A stretch of DNA of 64,000 nt from Escherichia coli DSM 30083 = JCM 1649 = ATCC 11775 (GTDB lineage Bacteria; Pseudomonadota; Gammaproteobacteria; Enterobacterales; Enterobacteriaceae). Below are positions 1 to 9,404 of the stretch, piece by piece. Made by a program: the position numbers and the translations under genes. The notes beneath the pieces were generated by a model. It searched no databases. It worked only from the letters and a program-made list of their open reading frames with translations, and was not told the origin of the DNA. The stretch is taken from positions 2,480,001 to 2,544,000 of the forward strand of contig NZ_CP033092.2 in the NCBI RefSeq assembly GCF_003697165.2, written 5' to 3'. Each line of letters starts with the position of its first letter. The first letter of the stretch is position 1.

Positions 1-1
1 G

Positions 2-262
2 AACAGTGTACAACTGACAGCGCAAAAAAAACGGATTTCAGCGAAATGTCAGCAATGTGTATATAAACCTATCTGCAATGGTGGTTGCCCTAAGCATCGT
101 ATTACTAAAGTAAACAATGAGACTGTTTCCTATTTTTGCGAAGGTTATAAAATCCTTTTTTCAACCATGGTACCTTATATGAACGCCATGGTAGAGTTAG
201 CTAAGAACAGAGTACCGCTTTACCACATTATGGATGTTGCAAAACAAATGGAGAATAATTAA
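2..262 (+). CDS. ydeM: C-terminal part of YdeM, radical-SAM sulfatase-maturation-like protein (5' end outside window)
   Basis: Only the last 86 codons are in the window; the reading frame is open from base 2 and ends in TAA at 260-262. The visible part carries a cysteine cluster spaced C-x2-C-x5-C-x3-C followed by a later Cys, the pattern of the SPASM domain that holds auxiliary iron-sulfur clusters in anaerobic sulfatase-maturating enzymes. In E. coli ydeM lies next to yddA and its partner is the putative sulfatase ydeN, which would be outside this window. Identification rests on the cysteine pattern plus synteny; the radical-SAM core cannot be seen here. Confidence 0.8.
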   Translation, partial: NSVQLTAQKKRISAKCQQCVYKPICNGGCPKHRITKVNNETVSYFCEGYKILFSTMVPYMNAMVELAKNRVPLYHIMDVAKQMENN

Positions 263-315
263 TAACGCTCCCCCTTAGCTCCATTCTTAGCCTCCTTCTT
301 ATGACCTTAACAAGG

Positions 316-349
316 CACCCGACATAAATTCCTGTCGGGTGTTTCGTCT
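316..349 (+). terminator. Rho-independent terminator after ydeM
   Basis: A 9-bp perfect stem CACCCGACA/TGTCGGGTG with an 8-base loop is followed by a T-rich run. It closes the ydeM transcript before the yddA promoter region. Confidence 0.75.
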
Positions 350-512
350 TCATCATCTTCCTTTGCGAAAATCCTGGCTTACGAGGTATGCGTCAGGGCA
401 TTAGCAATACCCTTGATTATCAATAGTATAACCATAACCACTGAAAATTAAATATTTCTTTATATTTCATATTGTTAAATGATACTTAAATAAATTTCAT
501 CAGTATATCATT

Positions 513-567
513 GCCATAGATAATCATTGGGTGGCACAATCAATTTTCGCTAATGATAACCATTCCC
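513..567 (+). promoter_or_regulatory. Fur-box-like sites upstream of and overlapping the yddA start
   Basis: The 19-mer at 549-567 (GCTAATGATAACCATTCCC) matches the Fur consensus GATAATGATAATCATTATC at 15 of 19 positions by hand count. A weaker site at 513-531 matches 12 of 19. The stronger site overlaps the annotated yddA start codon at 553. This fits iron repression of yddA-yddB-pqqL, which encode iron-uptake-like functions. The binding itself is inferred. Confidence 0.6.
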
Positions 568-2238
568 ATTACGTTTTGTATGTTGATAGCAAAGTATCTC
601 TGTCTGCTGAAGCCCTTTTGGCTGCGTAAGAATAATAAAACTTCAGTGTTGTTAATCATTATTATCCTCGCCATGATCCTTGGCGTGGTTAAAATTCAGG
701 TCTGGTTAAACGACTGGAATAATGATTTTTTCAATGCGCTAAGCCAGAAAGAAACTGATAAGCTTTGGCAGCTTGTCCTTTGGTTCCCTGCCCTGCTGGG
801 GATCTTTGTATTAATATCCGTAAACAAAACATGGTTAATTAAACTACTGACTATTCGCTGGCGCGAATGGTTAACAGATTACTACCTTAATCGCTGGTTT
901 GCAGATAAAAACTACTACTTCACGCAGATCTACGGCGAGCATAAAAATACAGATAACCCTGACCAACGTATCGCTGAAGACATTCTCTTACTGATCAGCA
1001 AAACGCTCAGCCTTTCATTTGGCTTCATCCAGTCACTTAGCATGCTGATCACCTTTACCGTTATTCTTTGGCAAAGCGCGGGTACGCTCTCATTCACTGT
1101 TGGTGGAACTGAATGGAGTATCCAGGGGTATATGGTCTATACCGTCGTGCTCATTGTGATCGGTGGAACTTTATTTACCCATAAGGTTGGTAAACGTATT
1201 CGTCCACTTAATGTGGAAAAACAACGTAGCGAAGCGACATTTCGAACTAATCTTGTGCAGCATAATAAGCAGGCAGAACTGATTGCGCTAAGCAATGCTG
1301 AGTCTCTACAACGCCAGGAGTTGAGCGAAAATTTTCATACCATTAAAGAGAACTGGCATCGTTTAATGAATCGTCAGCGGTGGCTTGATTACTGGCAGAA
1401 TATTTATTCGCGCTCGCTTAGCGTTCTTCCCTACTTTCTGTTATTGCCGCAGTTTATTAGCGGGCAGATCAATCTGGGCGGACTGATGAAATCGCGCCAG
1501 GCATTTATGCTGGTATCGAACAATTTAAGCTGGTTTATTTATAAATATGATGAACTTGCTGAACTGGCTGCGGTTATCGATCGCTTGTATGAGTTCCATC
1601 AACTCACCGAACAGCGCCCTACGAATAAGCCTAAAAATTGTCAACATGCGGTACAAGTGGCTGACGCGAGTATTCGTACTCCTGATAATAAGATCATATT
1701 AGAGAACCTGAACTTTCATGTTTCGCCAGGCAAATGGCTATTGCTGAAAGGTTACTCTGGTGCGGGAAAAACCACACTGCTTAAAACATTATCCCACTGC
1801 TGGCCGTGGTTTAAAGGTGATATTTCTTCTCCTGCTGACAGTTGGTATGTGTCACAAACACCGTTAATCAAAACCGGCTTACTGAAAGAGATTATTTGTA
1901 AAGCACTTCCCCTGTCCGTAGACGATAAATCGTTGAGCGAAGTACTGCATCAGGTTGGTCTGGGGAAATTGGCTGCGCGTATTCATGATCACGATCGCTG
2001 GGGAGATATTCTTTCCAGCGGCGAAAAACAACGTATCGCCCTGGCTCGATTAATTTTACGACGTCCGAAATGGATATTTCTTGACGAAACTACCTCTCAT
2101 CTTGAGGAACAAGAGGCAATCCGCTTACTGCGTTTAGTGCGAGAAAAACTCCCCACAAGCGGCGTCATTATGGTTACACATCAACCCGGTGTCTGGAACC
2201 TGGTCGATGATATTTGTGACATTAGCGCGGTTATATAA
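553..2238 (+). CDS. yddA: YddA, inner-membrane ABC transporter (fused permease-ATPase)
   Basis: A 561-residue half-transporter of the SbmA/BacA-related ABC type. The N-terminal 350 residues are hydrophobic membrane segments; the C-terminal domain has a Walker A motif GYSGAGKTT near residue 400, the signature LSSGEKQR near 486, Walker B KWIFLDE near 505 and a switch His in VTHQ near 541. It is the first gene of yddA-yddB-pqqL, with 37 bases before yddB. In the related Fus system of Pectobacterium, receptor, protease and ABC exporter act together in iron piracy from ferredoxin; by analogy YddA may clear peptide fragments from the periplasm. The start at 553 lies under a Fur box, so a downstream ATG at 580 is a possible alternative. 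Confidence 0.9.
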   Translation: MITIPITFCMLIAKYLCLLKPFWLRKNNKTSVLLIIIILAMILGVVKIQVWLNDWNNDFFNALSQKETDKLWQLVLWFPALLGIFVLISVNKTWLIKLLTIRWREWLTDYYLNRWFADKNYYFTQIYGEHKNTDNPDQRIAEDILLLISKTLSLSFGFIQSLSMLITFTVILWQSAGTLSFTVGGTEWSIQGYMVYTVVLIVIGGTLFTHKVGKRIRPLNVEKQRSEATFRTNLVQHNKQAELIALSNAESLQRQELSENFHTIKENWHRLMNRQRWLDYWQNIYSRSLSVLPYFLLLPQFISGQINLGGLMKSRQAFMLVSNNLSWFIYKYDELAELAAVIDRLYEFHQLTEQRPTNKPKNCQHAVQVADASIRTPDNKIILENLNFHVSPGKWLLLKGYSGAGKTTLLKTLSHCWPWFKGDISSPADSWYVSQTPLIKTGLLKEIICKALPLSVDDKSLSEVLHQVGLGKLAARIHDHDRWGDILSSGEKQRIALARLILRRPKWIFLDETTSHLEEQEAIRLLRLVREKLPTSGVIMVTHQPGVWNLVDDICDISAVI

Positions 2239-2275
2239 AAACAATAAAAGCCCTGCTGTACGGAGATATAAATAA

Positions 2276-4648
2276 ATGAAGCGAGTTCTTATTCCTGGCG
2301 TCATTTTATGTGGCGCTGATGTGGCGCAGGCCGTCGATGACAAAAATATGTACATGCATGTTTTTGAAGAGATGACGGTCTATGCTCCTGTCCCTGTACC
2401 CGTAAACGGCAACACGCATTACACCAGTGAAAGCATCGAGCGTTTACCGACCGGGAATGGCAATATCAGCGATCTGCTGAGAACCAACCCTGCGGTACGC
2501 ATGGATTCAACGCAAAGTACCTCATTGAACCAGGGAGATATTCGCCCGGAGAAAATCTCTATTCACGGTGCGTCGCCCTACCAGAATGCCTATTTGATTG
2601 ACGGTATTAGTGCAACGAATAACCTGAACCCAGCGAATGAGTCCGATGCCAGTAGTGCAACCAATATTAGCGGGATGTCACAGGGGTATTATCTTGATGT
2701 CAGCTTACTGGACAATGTGACGCTTTATGACAGTTTTGTGCCAGTTGAATTCGGTCGCTTCAATGGCGGGGTAATTGATGCAAAGATCAAACGCTTCAAC
2801 GCTGATGATAGCAGCGTGAAACTGGGTTATCGCACTACGCGTTCGGACTGGTTAACATCGCATATCGATGAGAATAACAAGAGCGCATTTAATCAAGGTT
2901 CTTCAGGAAGTACTTATTACTCTCCAGATTTTAAAAAGAACTTTTATACCTTGTCGTTTAATCAGGAACTCGCTGATAACTTTGGCGTTACCGCTGGTTT
3001 ATCGCGCCGCCAGTCTGATATCACCCGCGCGGATTATGTTTCGAATGACGGCATTGTCGCCGGCAGGGCACAGTATAAAAACGTTATCGATACTGCATTG
3101 AGCAAATTTACCTGGTTTGCCAGCGACCGCTTTACCCACGATTTAACCTTAAAATATACCGGCTCCAGCCGTGATTATAATACCAGCACCTTCCCGGAGT
3201 CTGATCGCGAAATGGGTAATAAATCCTATGGTCTGGCATGGGATATGGATACCCAGCTCGCATGGGCCAAACTGCGTACCACCGTTGGTTGGGATCATAT
3301 TAGTGATTATACCCGTCACGATCATGACATCTGGTACACCGAACTTTCATGTACATATGGTGATATTTCAGGGCGTTGCACCCGTGGCGGATTAGGACAC
3401 ATTTCCCAGGCTGTAGATAATTACACCTTCAAAACACGCCTGGACTGGCAAAAATTCGCCGTGGGTAATGTTTCGCATCAACCCTACTTCGGCGCGGAAT
3501 ACATCTATTCCGATGCATGGACTGAACGCCATAACCAGTCTGAATCCTATGTGATTAATGCTGCCGGAAAGAAAACTAACCATACAATTTACCATAAAGG
3601 TAAAGGTAGTCTGGGAATTGACAATTACACGCTGTATATGGCGGATCGCATTAGCTGGCGTAATGTGTCGTTAATGCCCGGCGTGCGGCATGACTATGAT
3701 AACTATCTGTCAAACCACAATATCTCCCCGCGCTTTATGACGGAATGGGATATTTTTGCTGATCAAACCTCAATGATTACTGCAGGTTATAACCGTTACT
3801 ATGGCGGGAATATTCTTGATATGGGATTACGTGATATCCGCAATAGCTGGACGGAATCGGTATCAGGCAATAAAACCCTGACGCGTTATCAGGATTTGAA
3901 AACGCCTTATAACGATGAACTGGCAATGGGATTGCAGCAGAAAATCGGTAAGAACGTTATTGCGCGTGCAAACTATGTTTACCGTGAAGCGCATGATCAA
4001 ATCAGCAAAAGCAGTCGTACCGACAGCGCGACTAAAACCACCATTACTGAATATAACAACGATGGCAAAACCAAAACACATTCGTTTAACCTCAGTTTTG
4101 AACTGGCCGAACCCCAGCATATCAGCCAGGTAGATATTAACCCGCAAATTGTCTTTAGCTATATCAAGAGCAAGGGCAACTTGTCGTTAAACAATGGTTA
4201 TGAGGAGAGCAATACCGGTGATAACCGGGTGGTTTATAACGGTAATCTGGTCTCTTACGATAGCGTTCCAGTGGCGGATTTTAATAATCCATTAAAGATC
4301 TCCTTAAACATGGATTTCACGCATCAACCGAGCGGGTTGGTGTGGGCGAATACGCTGACCTGGCAAGAAGCGCGTAAAGCTCGCATTATCCTGGGTAAGA
4401 CGAATGCGCAATACATCAGCGAATATTCAGATTACAAGCAGTATGTTGACGAGAAACTGGATAGCAGCCTGACCTGGGACACCCGCTTGTCCTGGACGCC
4501 ACAATTTCTGAAACAACAAAACCTGACGATCAGTGCCGATATTCTCAATGTACTGGATAGCAAAACCGCTGTTGATACAACGAATACTGGCGTGGCGACC
4601 TACGCCAGTGGCCGTACTTTCTGGCTTGATGTCAGCATGAAATTTTAA
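2276..4648 (+). CDS. yddB: YddB, TonB-dependent outer-membrane receptor
   Basis: The 790-residue product begins with a short hydrophobic leader ending near AQA, followed by a plug domain (LLRTNPAVRMD, ISIHGASPYQNAYLIDG) and a long C-terminal beta-barrel ending in a terminal aromatic residue (DVSMKF), as expected for outer-membrane proteins. It sits between the ABC protein YddA and the periplasmic protease PqqL, 37 and 44 bases away, so one transcript is likely. It resembles FusA, the receptor that imports plant-type ferredoxin; the ligand of YddB itself is inferred, not visible. The Fur-like sites upstream of yddA suggest iron control. Confidence 0.92.
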   Translation: MKRVLIPGVILCGADVAQAVDDKNMYMHVFEEMTVYAPVPVPVNGNTHYTSESIERLPTGNGNISDLLRTNPAVRMDSTQSTSLNQGDIRPEKISIHGASPYQNAYLIDGISATNNLNPANESDASSATNISGMSQGYYLDVSLLDNVTLYDSFVPVEFGRFNGGVIDAKIKRFNADDSSVKLGYRTTRSDWLTSHIDENNKSAFNQGSSGSTYYSPDFKKNFYTLSFNQELADNFGVTAGLSRRQSDITRADYVSNDGIVAGRAQYKNVIDTALSKFTWFASDRFTHDLTLKYTGSSRDYNTSTFPESDREMGNKSYGLAWDMDTQLAWAKLRTTVGWDHISDYTRHDHDIWYTELSCTYGDISGRCTRGGLGHISQAVDNYTFKTRLDWQKFAVGNVSHQPYFGAEYIYSDAWTERHNQSESYVINAAGKKTNHTIYHKGKGSLGIDNYTLYMADRISWRNVSLMPGVRHDYDNYLSNHNISPRFMTEWDIFADQTSMITAGYNRYYGGNILDMGLRDIRNSWTESVSGNKTLTRYQDLKTPYNDELAMGLQQKIGKNVIARANYVYREAHDQISKSSRTDSATKTTITEYNNDGKTKTHSFNLSFELAEPQHISQVDINPQIVFSYIKSKGNLSLNNGYEESNTGDNRVVYNGNLVSYDSVPVADFNNPLKISLNMDFTHQPSGLVWANTLTWQEARKARIILGKTNAQYISEYSDYKQYVDEKLDSSLTWDTRLSWTPQFLKQQNLTISADILNVLDSKTAVDTTNTGVATYASGRTFWLDVSMKF

Positions 4649-4692
4649 TAGTTCGGATTTTACTTTACCGGGTAAATTCGCCCGGTTTTCGC

Positions 4693-7488
4693 ATGGAGAT
4701 AATTATGAGAAACCTCTGTTTCTTACTGACGTTAGTGGCAACTCTGTTGCTCCCCGGGCGACTGATTGCCGCCGCCTTACCGCAGGATGAAAAGTTAATT
4801 ACCGGGCAACTGGACAATGGCTTGCGATATATGATTTATCCGCATGCTCAACCAAAGGATCAGGTAAATTTATGGCTGCAAATTCATACCGGTTCATTGC
4901 AGGAAGAAGACAATGAGCGCGGCGTGGCTCATTTTGTAGAACATATGATGTTTAACGGCACAAAAACATGGCCGGGTAATAAAGTCATCGAAACATTTGA
5001 GTCAATGGGCCTGCGTTTTGGTCGCGATGTTAATGCCTATACCAGCTATGACGAAACAGTGTATCAGGTGAGTTTGCCGACTACGCAGAAACAAAATCTG
5101 CAACAAGTGATGGCAATCTTCAGTGAATGGAGTAATGCCGCAACCTTTGAAAAACTCGAAGTAGACGCTGAACGCGGCGTAATTACTGAGGAATGGCGTG
5201 CCCATCAGGATGCGAAATGGCGCACCTCTCAGGCGCGCCGCCCTTTCCTGCTGGCAAATACCCGTAATTTAGACCGTGAACCTATCGGCCTGATGGATAC
5301 CGTCGCCACGGTCACACCGGCACAATTGCGCCAATTTTATCAACGCTGGTATCAACCAAATAATATGACCTTTATTGTGGTCGGCGATATCGACAGTAAA
5401 GAAGCGCTGGCGCTGATAAAGGATAATTTAAGTAAGCTTCCGGCTAACAAAGCAGCTGAAAATCGCGTCTGGCCGACAAAAGCCGAAAACCACCTGCGCT
5501 TTAATATCATCAATGATAAAGAAAACCGGGTGAACGGCATCGCACTCTATTATCGCCTGCCAATGGTACAAGTGAACGATGAGCAAAGCTTTATCGAACA
5601 AGCTGAATGGAGCATGTTGGTTCAGCTGTTCAACCAACGTCTGCAGGAACGCATACAGTCGGGCGAGTTGAAGACTATTTCTGGCGGCACTGCGCGCAGC
5701 GTCAAAATTGCACCCGATTATCAGTCGCTATTTTTCCGTGTAAATGCACGAGACGATAATATGCAGGATGCTGCGAATGCATTAATGGCAGAGTTGGCAA
5801 CCATTGATCAGCATGGTTTTTCTGCTGAAGAACTCGATGATGTTAAATCTACCCGCCTTACCTGGCTGAAAAATGCGGTTGATCAGCAAGCTGAGCGTGA
5901 TTTACGTATGCTGACCAGTCGCCTAGCATCCAGCTCATTAAATAATACGCCGTTCTTGTCGCCGGAAGAGACATATCAACTTTCGAAACGTCTGTGGCAG
6001 CAAATTACCGTGCAAAGTCTGGCGGAAAAATGGCAGCAGTTAAGAAAGAACCAGGACGCATTTTGGGAGCAAATGGTAAACAATGAAGTTGCCGCCAAAA
6101 AAGCATTGTCTCCTGCGGCTATCCTGGCGCTGGAAAAAGAGTACGCCAATAAAAAGCTGGCAGCTTACATCTTCCCAGGCAGAAATTTATCGTTAACAGT
6201 AGACGCTGACCCACAGGCGGAAATTAGCAGCAAAGAAACGCTGGCTGAGAATCTGACATCATTAACACTTTCCAATGGTGCCAGGGTTATTCTGGCAAAA
6301 TCCGCGGGTGAAGAGCAAAAGCTACAAATTACTGCCGTATCTAATAAAGGCGATTTAAGTTTCCCTGCGCAGCAAAAATCACTTATCGCGCTGGCAAATA
6401 AAGCAGTAAGCGGAAGCGGCGTTGGTGAACTCTCCTCTTCCAGCCTGAAACGCTGGAGTGCGGAAAACTCGGTAACCATGAGCAGTAAAGTCAGTGGCAT
6501 GAATACATTGCTCTCCGTTAGCGCGCGGACTAATAACCCTGAACCTGGTTTCCAGTTGATTAACCAGCGAATCAACCACAGCACGATTAACGACAATATT
6601 TGGGCATCGCTACAAAATGCTCAAATTCAGGCGTTGAAAACGCTCGACCAGCGTCCAGCGGAGAAATTCGCCCAGCAGATGTATGAGACGCGCTATGCCG
6701 ATGGCCGCACGAAATTACCGCAAGAAAATCAGATTGCACAGTTTACTGCCGCAGATGCGCTGGCTGCCGATCGCCAGTTGTTTTCATCTCCAGCGGATAT
6801 CACGTTTGTCATTGTCGGTAATGTCGCAGAAGACAAACTCGTGGCGTTAATTACGCGTTACTTAGGATCAATCAAACACTCTGATTCGCCATTAGCCGCA
6901 GGTAAACCATTAACTCGCGCGACGGACAACGCATCGGTTACTGTAAAAGAACAAAATGAACCAGTGGCACAGGTTTCACAGTGGAAGCGTTATAATTCCC
7001 GGACTCCTGTTAATCTGGCGACGCGTATGGCGCTCGATGCTTTTAACGTCGCACTGGCAAAAGATCTACGCATTAATATTCGTGAACAGGCATCTGGAGC
7101 ATACAGCGTTTCTTCTCGCCTCTCGGTTGATCCTCAGGCCAAAGATATCAGTCATTTGCTGGCTTTTACTTGTCAACCAGAACGACATGATGAACTGTTA
7201 ACGTTAGCGAATGAAGTGATGGTTAAGCGTCTGGCCAAAGGGATTAGTGAGCAAGAACTGAACGAATACCAGCAAAACGTTCAGCGCAGCCTCGATATCC
7301 AACAGCGTAGCGTTCAACAATTAGCGAATACCATTGTAAATAGTCTTATTCAATATGACGATCCTGCAGCATGGACTGAGCAGGAGCAATTGTTGAAACA
7401 AATGACGGTAGAGAATGTTAACACTGCTGTTAAACAATATCTTTCTCATCCGGTGAATACCTATACCGGAGTATTATTGCCAAAATAA
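4693..7488 (+). CDS. pqqL: PqqL, periplasmic M16-family zinc protease
   Basis: A 931-residue two-half pitrilysin/insulinase-type protease with an N-terminal signal peptide (hydrophobic core TLVATLLLPGRLIAA). The inverted zinc motif HFVEH is at residues 80-84 and the third ligand Glu is at residue 160, giving the 76-residue spacing typical of M16 enzymes. A second M16-like half follows after residue about 500. The name reflects homology to PQQ-biosynthesis proteases, but no pqq genes are nearby; context with the receptor YddB and ABC protein YddA points instead to degradation of an imported iron protein, as FusC does. A second ATG 12 bases downstream (4705) could also serve as start. Confidence 0.93.
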   Translation: MEIIMRNLCFLLTLVATLLLPGRLIAAALPQDEKLITGQLDNGLRYMIYPHAQPKDQVNLWLQIHTGSLQEEDNERGVAHFVEHMMFNGTKTWPGNKVIETFESMGLRFGRDVNAYTSYDETVYQVSLPTTQKQNLQQVMAIFSEWSNAATFEKLEVDAERGVITEEWRAHQDAKWRTSQARRPFLLANTRNLDREPIGLMDTVATVTPAQLRQFYQRWYQPNNMTFIVVGDIDSKEALALIKDNLSKLPANKAAENRVWPTKAENHLRFNIINDKENRVNGIALYYRLPMVQVNDEQSFIEQAEWSMLVQLFNQRLQERIQSGELKTISGGTARSVKIAPDYQSLFFRVNARDDNMQDAANALMAELATIDQHGFSAEELDDVKSTRLTWLKNAVDQQAERDLRMLTSRLASSSLNNTPFLSPEETYQLSKRLWQQITVQSLAEKWQQLRKNQDAFWEQMVNNEVAAKKALSPAAILALEKEYANKKLAAYIFPGRNLSLTVDADPQAEISSKETLAENLTSLTLSNGARVILAKSAGEEQKLQITAVSNKGDLSFPAQQKSLIALANKAVSGSGVGELSSSSLKRWSAENSVTMSSKVSGMNTLLSVSARTNNPEPGFQLINQRINHSTINDNIWASLQNAQIQALKTLDQRPAEKFAQQMYETRYADGRTKLPQENQIAQFTAADALAADRQLFSSPADITFVIVGNVAEDKLVALITRYLGSIKHSDSPLAAGKPLTRATDNASVTVKEQNEPVAQVSQWKRYNSRTPVNLATRMALDAFNVALAKDLRINIREQASGAYSVSSRLSVDPQAKDISHLLAFTCQPERHDELLTLANEVMVKRLAKGISEQELNEYQQNVQRSLDIQQRSVQQLANTIVNSLIQYDDPAAWTEQEQLLKQMTVENVNTAVKQYLSHPVNTYTGVLLPK

Positions 7489-7494
7489 TCACAG

Positions 7495-7524
7495 CCCCGT
7501 CAACACATCGTTGGCGGGGATTTT
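7495..7524 (+). terminator. Terminator after pqqL
   Basis: Inverted repeat CCCCGTCAAC/GTTGGCGGGG with a short loop followed by ATTTTAT. It separates the yddA-yddB-pqqL transcript from gadB. Confidence 0.7.
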
Positions 7525-7749
7525 ATCAATATTCGCTATTTTTATGTAATAATTTATAAATGTGTTCAAAGTAAATAACCGTGTACTAATAATGATATTA
7601 TAAGGTCTGATTTTTACGTGATAATTCAGGAGACGATAGAAAACACATAAAATAACAACATAAAACACCTTACCTCCACACAGAATTCTCTATTATGTTG
7701 TTTTTTAATAAAAATACATTATTCACGCAATATCTCGCGATAAATAACA

Positions 7750-7769
7750 TTAGGATTTTGTTATTTAAA
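7750..7769 (+). promoter_or_regulatory. GAD box upstream of gadBC
   Basis: The 20-bp element beginning TTAGGATTTTG and ending TTATTTAAA matches the known GAD box bound by the acid-resistance activator GadE. It lies 79 bases before the gadB ATG. The rest of 7525-7848 is AT-rich promoter DNA, consistent with H-NS, RpoS and GadX/GadW control reported for this gene; no other gene is visible there. Confidence 0.85.
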
Positions 7770-7848
7770 ACCGAGTCCTTTGCACTTGCTTACTTTATCG
7801 ATAAATCCTACTTTTTTAATGCGATCCAATCATTTTAAGGAGTTTAAA

Positions 7849-9249
7849 ATGGATAAGAAGCAAGTAACGGATTTAAGGTCGGAACTACTCGATTCACGTT
7901 TTGGTGCGAAGTCTATTTCCACTATCGCAGAATCAAAACGTTTTCCGCTGCACGAAATGCGTGATGATGTCGCATTCCAGATTATCAATGATGAATTATA
8001 TCTTGATGGCAACGCTCGTCAGAACCTGGCCACTTTCTGCCAGACCTGGGACGACGATAATGTCCATAAGTTGATGGATTTATCCATTAACAAAAACTGG
8101 ATCGACAAAGAAGAATATCCGCAATCTGCAGCAATCGATCTGCGTTGCGTAAACATGGTTGCCGATCTGTGGCATGCGCCTGCACCGAAAAATGGTCAGG
8201 CCGTTGGCACCAACACCATTGGTTCTTCCGAGGCCTGTATGCTCGGCGGGATGGCGATGAAATGGCGTTGGCGCAAGCGTATGGAAGCTGCAGGTAAGCC
8301 GACTAACAAACCGAACCTGGTGTGCGGTCCGGTACAAATCTGCTGGCATAAATTCGCCCGCTACTGGGATGTGGAGTTGCGTGAGATCCCTATGCGCCCC
8401 GGTCAGTTGTTTATGGACCCGAAACGCATGATTGAAGCCTGCGACGAAAACACCATCGGCGTGGTGCCGACTTTCGGCGTGACCTACACCGGTAACTATG
8501 AGTTCCCGCAGCCGCTGCACGATGCGCTGGATAAATTCCAGGCCGACACCGGTATCGACATCGACATGCACATCGACGCCGCCAGCGGTGGCTTCCTGGC
8601 ACCGTTCGTCGCCCCGGATATCGTCTGGGACTTCCGCCTGCCGCGTGTGAAATCGATCAGTGCTTCAGGCCATAAATTCGGTCTGGCTCCGCTGGGCTGC
8701 GGCTGGGTTATCTGGCGTGATGAAGAAGCGCTGCCGCAGGAACTGGTGTTCAACGTTGACTACCTCGGCGGTCAGATTGGTACTTTCGCCATCAACTTCT
8801 CCCGCCCGGCGGGTCAGGTGATTGCACAGTACTATGAATTCCTGCGCCTCGGTCGTGAAGGCTATACCAAAGTACAGAACGCTTCCTACCAGGTTGCTGC
8901 TTATCTGGCGGATGAAATCGCCAAACTGGGGCCGTATGAGTTCATCTGTACGGGTCGCCCGGACGAAGGCATCCCGGCGGTTTGCTTCAAACTGAAAGAT
9001 GGTGAAGATCCGGGATACACCCTGTATGACCTCTCTGAACGTCTGCGTCTGCGCGGCTGGCAGGTTCCGGCCTTCACTCTCGGCGGTGAAGCCACCGACA
9101 TCGTGGTGATGCGCATTATGTGTCGTCGCGGCTTCGAAATGGACTTTGCTGAACTGTTGCTGGAAGACTACAAAGCCTCCCTGAAATATCTCAGCGACCA
9201 CCCGAAACTGCAGGGTATTGCCCAGCAGAACAGCTTTAAACACACCTGA
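7849..9249 (+). CDS. gadB: Glutamate decarboxylase beta
   Basis: PLP-dependent decarboxylase converting glutamate to GABA and CO2 while consuming a cytoplasmic proton; the core enzyme of glutamate-dependent acid resistance. The product is 466 residues, the family length. The PLP lysine is K276 in SASGHKFGLAPLG, and the penultimate His465 that closes the active site at neutral pH is present. The start at 7849 is chosen over an upstream in-frame ATG at 7780 because it follows AAGGAG with good spacing and gives the known N-terminus MDKKQVTDLR. gadC follows 155 bases downstream after a strong hairpin. Distinguishing GadB from GadA relies on the gadC neighbour. Confidence 0.97.
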   Translation: MDKKQVTDLRSELLDSRFGAKSISTIAESKRFPLHEMRDDVAFQIINDELYLDGNARQNLATFCQTWDDDNVHKLMDLSINKNWIDKEEYPQSAAIDLRCVNMVADLWHAPAPKNGQAVGTNTIGSSEACMLGGMAMKWRWRKRMEAAGKPTNKPNLVCGPVQICWHKFARYWDVELREIPMRPGQLFMDPKRMIEACDENTIGVVPTFGVTYTGNYEFPQPLHDALDKFQADTGIDIDMHIDAASGGFLAPFVAPDIVWDFRLPRVKSISASGHKFGLAPLGCGWVIWRDEEALPQELVFNVDYLGGQIGTFAINFSRPAGQVIAQYYEFLRLGREGYTKVQNASYQVAAYLADEIAKLGPYEFICTGRPDEGIPAVCFKLKDGEDPGYTLYDLSERLRLRGWQVPAFTLGGEATDIVVMRIMCRRGFEMDFAELLLEDYKASLKYLSDHPKLQGIAQQNSFKHT

Positions 9250-9268
9250 TAACGTTTAACGGTAACGG

Positions 9269-9296
9269 TGTCCCGAAACGAAGCCGTTTCGGGACA
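9269..9296 (+). terminator. Strong hairpin in the gadB-gadC intergenic region
   Basis: A 12-bp perfect stem TGTCCCGAAACG/CGTTTCGGGACA with a 4-base loop, followed by ATTT only. It could be a partial terminator or an mRNA-stabilising structure that lowers gadC relative to gadB. The poor T tract argues against complete termination. Confidence 0.65.
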
Positions 9297-9404
9297 ATTT
9301 CCAAAGTCTGTTCACTGGCATTAGCAACGGAAAATATTGTTCTGAATACGCTTCAGAACAAAACAGGTGCGGTTCCGACAGGAATACCGTTTTAGGGGGA
9401 TAAT

